Shown here in pieces: positions 61,602 to 64,000 of a stretch of DNA of 64,000 bases. Numbering within the stretch: the first letter of the stretch is position 1; every line of letters starts with the position of its first letter. Below the pieces are notes generated by a model. That model did no database searches, was not told the origin of the DNA, and saw nothing but the letters and a program-made list of their open reading frames with translations. The translations under genes were made by a program, and so were the position numbers. The DNA lies in IMG/VR virus record IMGVR_UViG_3300025736_000010, positions 1 through 64,000 of that record, one strand, 5' to 3'. This stretch comes from a virus.

Positions 61602-61630
61602 TTGACAAACGTTGGGGAATAGTGTATAAT
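61602..61630 (+). promoter_or_regulatory. Promoter, third in tandem
   Basis: TTGACA (61602-61607), 17-bp spacer, TATAAT (61625-61630). Drives the gene at 61666. Confidence 0.9.
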
Positions 61631-61665
61631 GGTTAATATACGAAGCACAAGGGAGAGTGATCGAC

Positions 61666-61899
61666 ATGCGAAAAGAAGAGTTGGACTATAATGCAGATGA
61701 TGTAGCATTGATTGGAGAGCGAGAAATAGCTGGCGGAGTATTTGAGATAACTGGTGGTATTGGTCGCTGGATTGAAGTTAACTTAGATGGGAAGGGAGAA
61801 GCACACACTGATTTTCAACGCACAAATATAAAGAGAGACGAATACGGGATAATAATTCTGGAATTTACAGAAATGCTAGATAAATATATCGTTGTTTAG
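61666..61899 (+). CDS. Hypothetical protein (77 aa)
   Basis: ATG 61666 is 10 bases past GGGAG; GTG 61657 is too close. MRKEELDYNADDVALIGER... has strand-rich sequence (FEITGGIGRWIEVNLDG). No family. Confidence 0.6.
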   Translation: MRKEELDYNADDVALIGEREIAGGVFEITGGIGRWIEVNLDGKGEAHTDFQRTNIKRDEYGIIILEFTEMLDKYIVV

Positions 61900-61910
61900 C
61901 GGGGAGATAT

Positions 61911-62912
61911 ATGGCTAAACGTGTAACTGATGAAGAGAGGGTTAAGATTCTGAGTATGCGCGAACAAGGGATGACATATAAAGCGATTGGTTTAGAGATT
62001 GGAAGGGGGAGAACAACAGTTGCCTCTGTGTGCGATCCTAAATATAAGGCTTATGCAAAAGCATACGGACAGTCACCAGAGCGCAAGGAAAAACAAAAGG
62101 CACGAAGAGCAACGCCAGAATATAAAGCTTATGCTAAAGAGTACAACCAAAGGCCAGAGCAAAAGGCGTATATGAAAGCGTATCGGCACACCCCTCGTTA
62201 TAAAGATGCGAGAAGTTTGTATATGAAGGAATATAAGGACTCTAAGGAGTTCAAGGAGTCTCGCAAGAAATATCGAGAATCGCCAAAAGGAAAGGCTACT
62301 ATAAGAGCTTACGAACAATCTGCGAGCAGGAAGGCACATAGGTCAGCTTATGGAAAAGAATATTGGCAAAGACCGGAAGTTAAAGCAGCCAACATTGCAT
62401 ACAATCAATCTCCTGGGCGCATAGCTTATAGGCAATCGCAAAGACATAAAGATCTAAAGGCTGCCTACGGGAAAGAATATCGCCAAAGGCCAGAGGTCAA
62501 GGCAGCCAGAGAAGCTTATCAACAATCACCAGAATATAAAGCATTTATGAGCGACTATCAAAGGGGTCCTGGGCGGTTAGCGCATAACCTGCGCTCAAGG
62601 CTAACATCGGCAATTTATAGCGACCAAGCTGCTGGCGGCGCAATAGACGATCTTGGATGTACTATAGATGAACTAAGGGAATATCTTGAATTGCAATTTA
62701 AGCCGGGGATGTCTTGGGACAACTGGGCTTTGGATGGCTGGCACATTGACCATATCCGCCCGCTAGCATCATTTGATCTTACAGACCGCGCTCAATTTTT
62801 GGAGGCGTGCCACTACACAAACTTGCAGCCATTATGGGCAGAGGAGAATTGGAGCAAGGGCGACAGGTTGGATGTTGATGAGCATAAAATCACAGACAAC
62901 GGAGGTGATTAA
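61911..62912 (+). CDS. HNH endonuclease with HTH and RPE-type repeats (333 aa)
   Basis: GCGGGGAGATAT precedes ATG 61911. N-terminal HTH (EERVKILSMREQGMTYKAIG). Residues 45-220 are about twelve units like A-Y-x-x-x-Y-x-Q-R/S-P-E-x-K-A. HNH core: DGWHIDHIRPLASFDLTDRA, ACHYTNLQPLWAEEN, KGDRL. Third member of the repeat-HNH type in this window. Confidence 0.82.
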   Translation: MAKRVTDEERVKILSMREQGMTYKAIGLEIGRGRTTVASVCDPKYKAYAKAYGQSPERKEKQKARRATPEYKAYAKEYNQRPEQKAYMKAYRHTPRYKDARSLYMKEYKDSKEFKESRKKYRESPKGKATIRAYEQSASRKAHRSAYGKEYWQRPEVKAANIAYNQSPGRIAYRQSQRHKDLKAAYGKEYRQRPEVKAAREAYQQSPEYKAFMSDYQRGPGRLAHNLRSRLTSAIYSDQAAGGAIDDLGCTIDELREYLELQFKPGMSWDNWALDGWHIDHIRPLASFDLTDRAQFLEACHYTNLQPLWAEENWSKGDRLDVDEHKITDNGGD

Positions 62913-62913
62913 C

Positions 62914-63171
62914 GTGAACCTTAAAATTCTTGTTAAGGACGACTACTACAAGGGCGTATTTATTGACGGAGAGCCAATTCCAGAAGTCTATTTAGTTGAA
63001 ATTAAAATAGCTACTCCTAGCGACGATAGTAACACTATCAAGGTATATCGCTACAAGAAAGAAAACGACAAAATTGTCATAGTAGATGATGAAGCAGTAA
63101 CAATCATCGACGAGTACTTGGTTAAGGGCGAGATTGTCTTTGATACGGAAGTAATTCCAGTAGAAAAATAG
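62914..63171 (+). CDS. Hypothetical protein (85 aa)
   Basis: GTG 62914 follows a full GGAGGTGA (62901-62908). MNLKILVKDDYYKGVFIDG... is a beta-rich small protein, maybe tail related. No family. Confidence 0.65.
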   Translation: MNLKILVKDDYYKGVFIDGEPIPEVYLVEIKIATPSDDSNTIKVYRYKKENDKIVIVDDEAVTIIDEYLVKGEIVFDTEVIPVEK

Positions 63172-63182
63172 AGGGGGCAGAC

Positions 63183-63566
63183 ATGAGTGATAAAATAAGG
63201 GTGTATACGAAAAATGCGCCAAGTTTAGAAAGCCTGCAAGAGATGCAAGCGACACGTGACTGTTTAGAGGATGAAGCCGATGAGATTGCAGAACAAATAA
63301 GGTCGGCGGAGGCCGTATATCACAAGACCAGAGTATTTGCTGACCCAGATTGGTATTGCCGTGCTAAGAACGCTCTCAAGATTAAGCGCAAAATGAAGGC
63401 CCGCCTTGATCGAACTATTAGCCTGCATCGGAAATCTGAGAGCGAGAAAAAGTCAGCTACCTTTGAGCGATTCTTTATCGAAGAGGCTCGCAGTGTCTTG
63501 TCAACCGAGGAATTCGACAGCATAATTGAATCTACAAAACGAAGAACAGACGTAAGCCAACTTTAG
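63183..63566 (+). CDS. Coiled-coil protein (127 aa)
   Basis: GAGGGGGCAGAC precedes ATG 63183. Long helices (EDEADEIAEQIRSAEAVYHK and KIKRKMKARLDRTISLHRK). Near the expected tape-measure gene; may be a tail assembly factor, but unproven. Confidence 0.65.
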   Translation: MSDKIRVYTKNAPSLESLQEMQATRDCLEDEADEIAEQIRSAEAVYHKTRVFADPDWYCRAKNALKIKRKMKARLDRTISLHRKSESEKKSATFERFFIEEARSVLSTEEFDSIIESTKRRTDVSQL

Positions 63567-63615
63567 ATAAGACACAAGCGTAGTCCCTACTTTCTTGATG
63601 CATCTCCTTTCACTA

Positions 63616-63643
63616 GGCTTCGGGTAAAACCGAGGCCTTTTTC
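63616..63643 (+). terminator. Rho-independent terminator
   Basis: GGCTTCGG (63616-63623), loop GTAAAA, CCGAGGCC (63630-63637), then TTTTTC. Confidence 0.9.
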
Positions 63644-63656
63644 TATGTAAATACAC

Positions 63657-63685
63657 TTGACTTTTCCCCTAATATATGGTATAAT
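63657..63685 (+). promoter_or_regulatory. Sigma70-type promoter
   Basis: TTGACT (63657-63662), 17-bp spacer, TATAAT (63680-63685). Confidence 0.9.
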
Positions 63686-63772
63686 AGTAAGAATAGAAGA
63701 ATAGCGCAAAGAAAGAACGTAAGCGAATAAGAGGGATGTTTGATAAAAAATGGGGAGAGGGGTATCGAATAG

Positions 63773-64000
63773 ATGGGCGTAAAAAGAGTAACGCCGGAAG
63801 AAAGCGCCTTAATGATAACTGCATACGAGAATGGAGCTACTGGGAAAGAAGCTGCTGCTCTTTGCGGTAAGTCTACACGTACATTTTATGGCGTTCTGAG
63901 AAGGGCTGGTAAAGAGTCTAGAGGCAATAGGAAGTATTCGCTCGACGAGGACTTCTTTGGGGTTATAGACTCTGAAGAGAAGGCATACTGGTTGGGATTT
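63773..64000 (+). CDS. HTH-LAGLIDADG homing endonuclease, 3' end outside window
   Basis: ATG 63773 with GGGGAGAGGGG upstream. N-terminal HTH (ESALMITAYENGATGKEAAA, then LCGKSTRTFYGVL) followed by FGVIDSEEKAYWLGF, the usual lead into the first LAGLIDADG helix. The gene runs off the window at base 64000. Confidence 0.75.
   Translation, partial: MGVKRVTPEESALMITAYENGATGKEAAALCGKSTRTFYGVLRRAGKESRGNRKYSLDEDFFGVIDSEEKAYWLGF

Noticed and set aside
1-64000. CRISPR array, integrase/attachment site, transposon
   Set aside because: No regularly spaced direct repeats with unique spacers of CRISPR size, no recombinase gene and no terminal inverted repeats were seen; the array at 4540 has spacers of only 12-13 bp.
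1-64000. Stop-codon reassignment
   Set aside because: TAA, TAG and TGA all end genes at sensible places, including overlapping ATGA junctions.

Overview
The window is a contiguous piece of a tailed-phage (Caudoviricetes) genome. Evidence is a single block of virion genes (portal, XkdF-like protease, scaffold, decoration and major capsid proteins, head-tail connectors, tail terminator, tail tube, frameshifted tail assembly chaperones), very dense packing with 4-base stop/start overlaps, and many short genes of unknown function. All three stop codons are used, so the code is standard. Strong AGGAGG-type ribosome sites and more than twenty near-consensus TTGACA-17-TATAAT promoters point to a host with a SigA/Sigma70-type vegetative factor and a strong anti-SD. 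A Bacillota-like host is plausible but not shown. No terminase, tape measure, lysis gene, DNA polymerase, tRNA or integrase lies in the window, so the genome continues on both sides.

Layout. (1) 1-5.5 kb, plus strand: small unknown genes separated by unusual intergenic blocks. These hold three clusters of the hexamer TTCGCC, a six-copy 24-bp-period array of a 12-bp near-palindrome (GGACATGTGTCC type) and three hairpin terminators. (2) 5.8-19.7 kb, minus strand: about 40 tightly packed genes, mostly small Cys-rich or Phage-ABA-sandwich-like proteins, plus a thermonuclease-like protein, an FmdB-type zinc ribbon and recA. RecA is split by a LAGLIDADG intein inside the Walker A motif. (3) 19.75-20.24 kb: a divergent promoter hub. 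(4) 20.2-26.5 kb, plus strand: a winged-helix/P-loop fusion protein, an adenine/cytosine DNA methyltransferase, an ASCH-like protein and small genes. (5) 26.6-61.5 kb, plus strand: virion genes. A 10-kb cassette sits between portal and protease and carries a deoxynucleoside kinase, a PKD lipoprotein, a proteasome-like subunit, dCTP deaminase, ThyX, a phosphoesterase, UDP-GlcNAc 2-epimerase and an interrupted methyltransferase. Two glycosyltransferases, one fused to a nitroreductase, lie between tail tube and tail chaperones. (6) 61.6-64 kb: small genes and two homing endonucleases before the presumed tape-measure region.

The most striking features are: five long structured 5' leaders, each behind a near-consensus promoter, one with mutually exclusive pairings that can hide or free the ribosome site of the replication-type gene; the 24-bp-period operator/iteron array with a solitary copy at a second promoter; nine homing-endonuclease genes of at least four families; two neighbouring genes that appear to start at ATA and ATT; a classical A-AAA-AAC -1 frameshift site in the tail chaperone; and a nested in-frame start for the scaffold.

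Working model (inference): the minus block and the 20-26 kb block are early/middle genes controlled from the hub at about 19.95 kb. The late genes are broken into short units, each with its own promoter and terminator. The nucleotide genes (dNK, Dcd, ThyX) feed dTMP synthesis; RecA, the nuclease and the methyltransferases act on DNA; the epimerase and glycosyltransferases probably alter host-surface or virion sugars.
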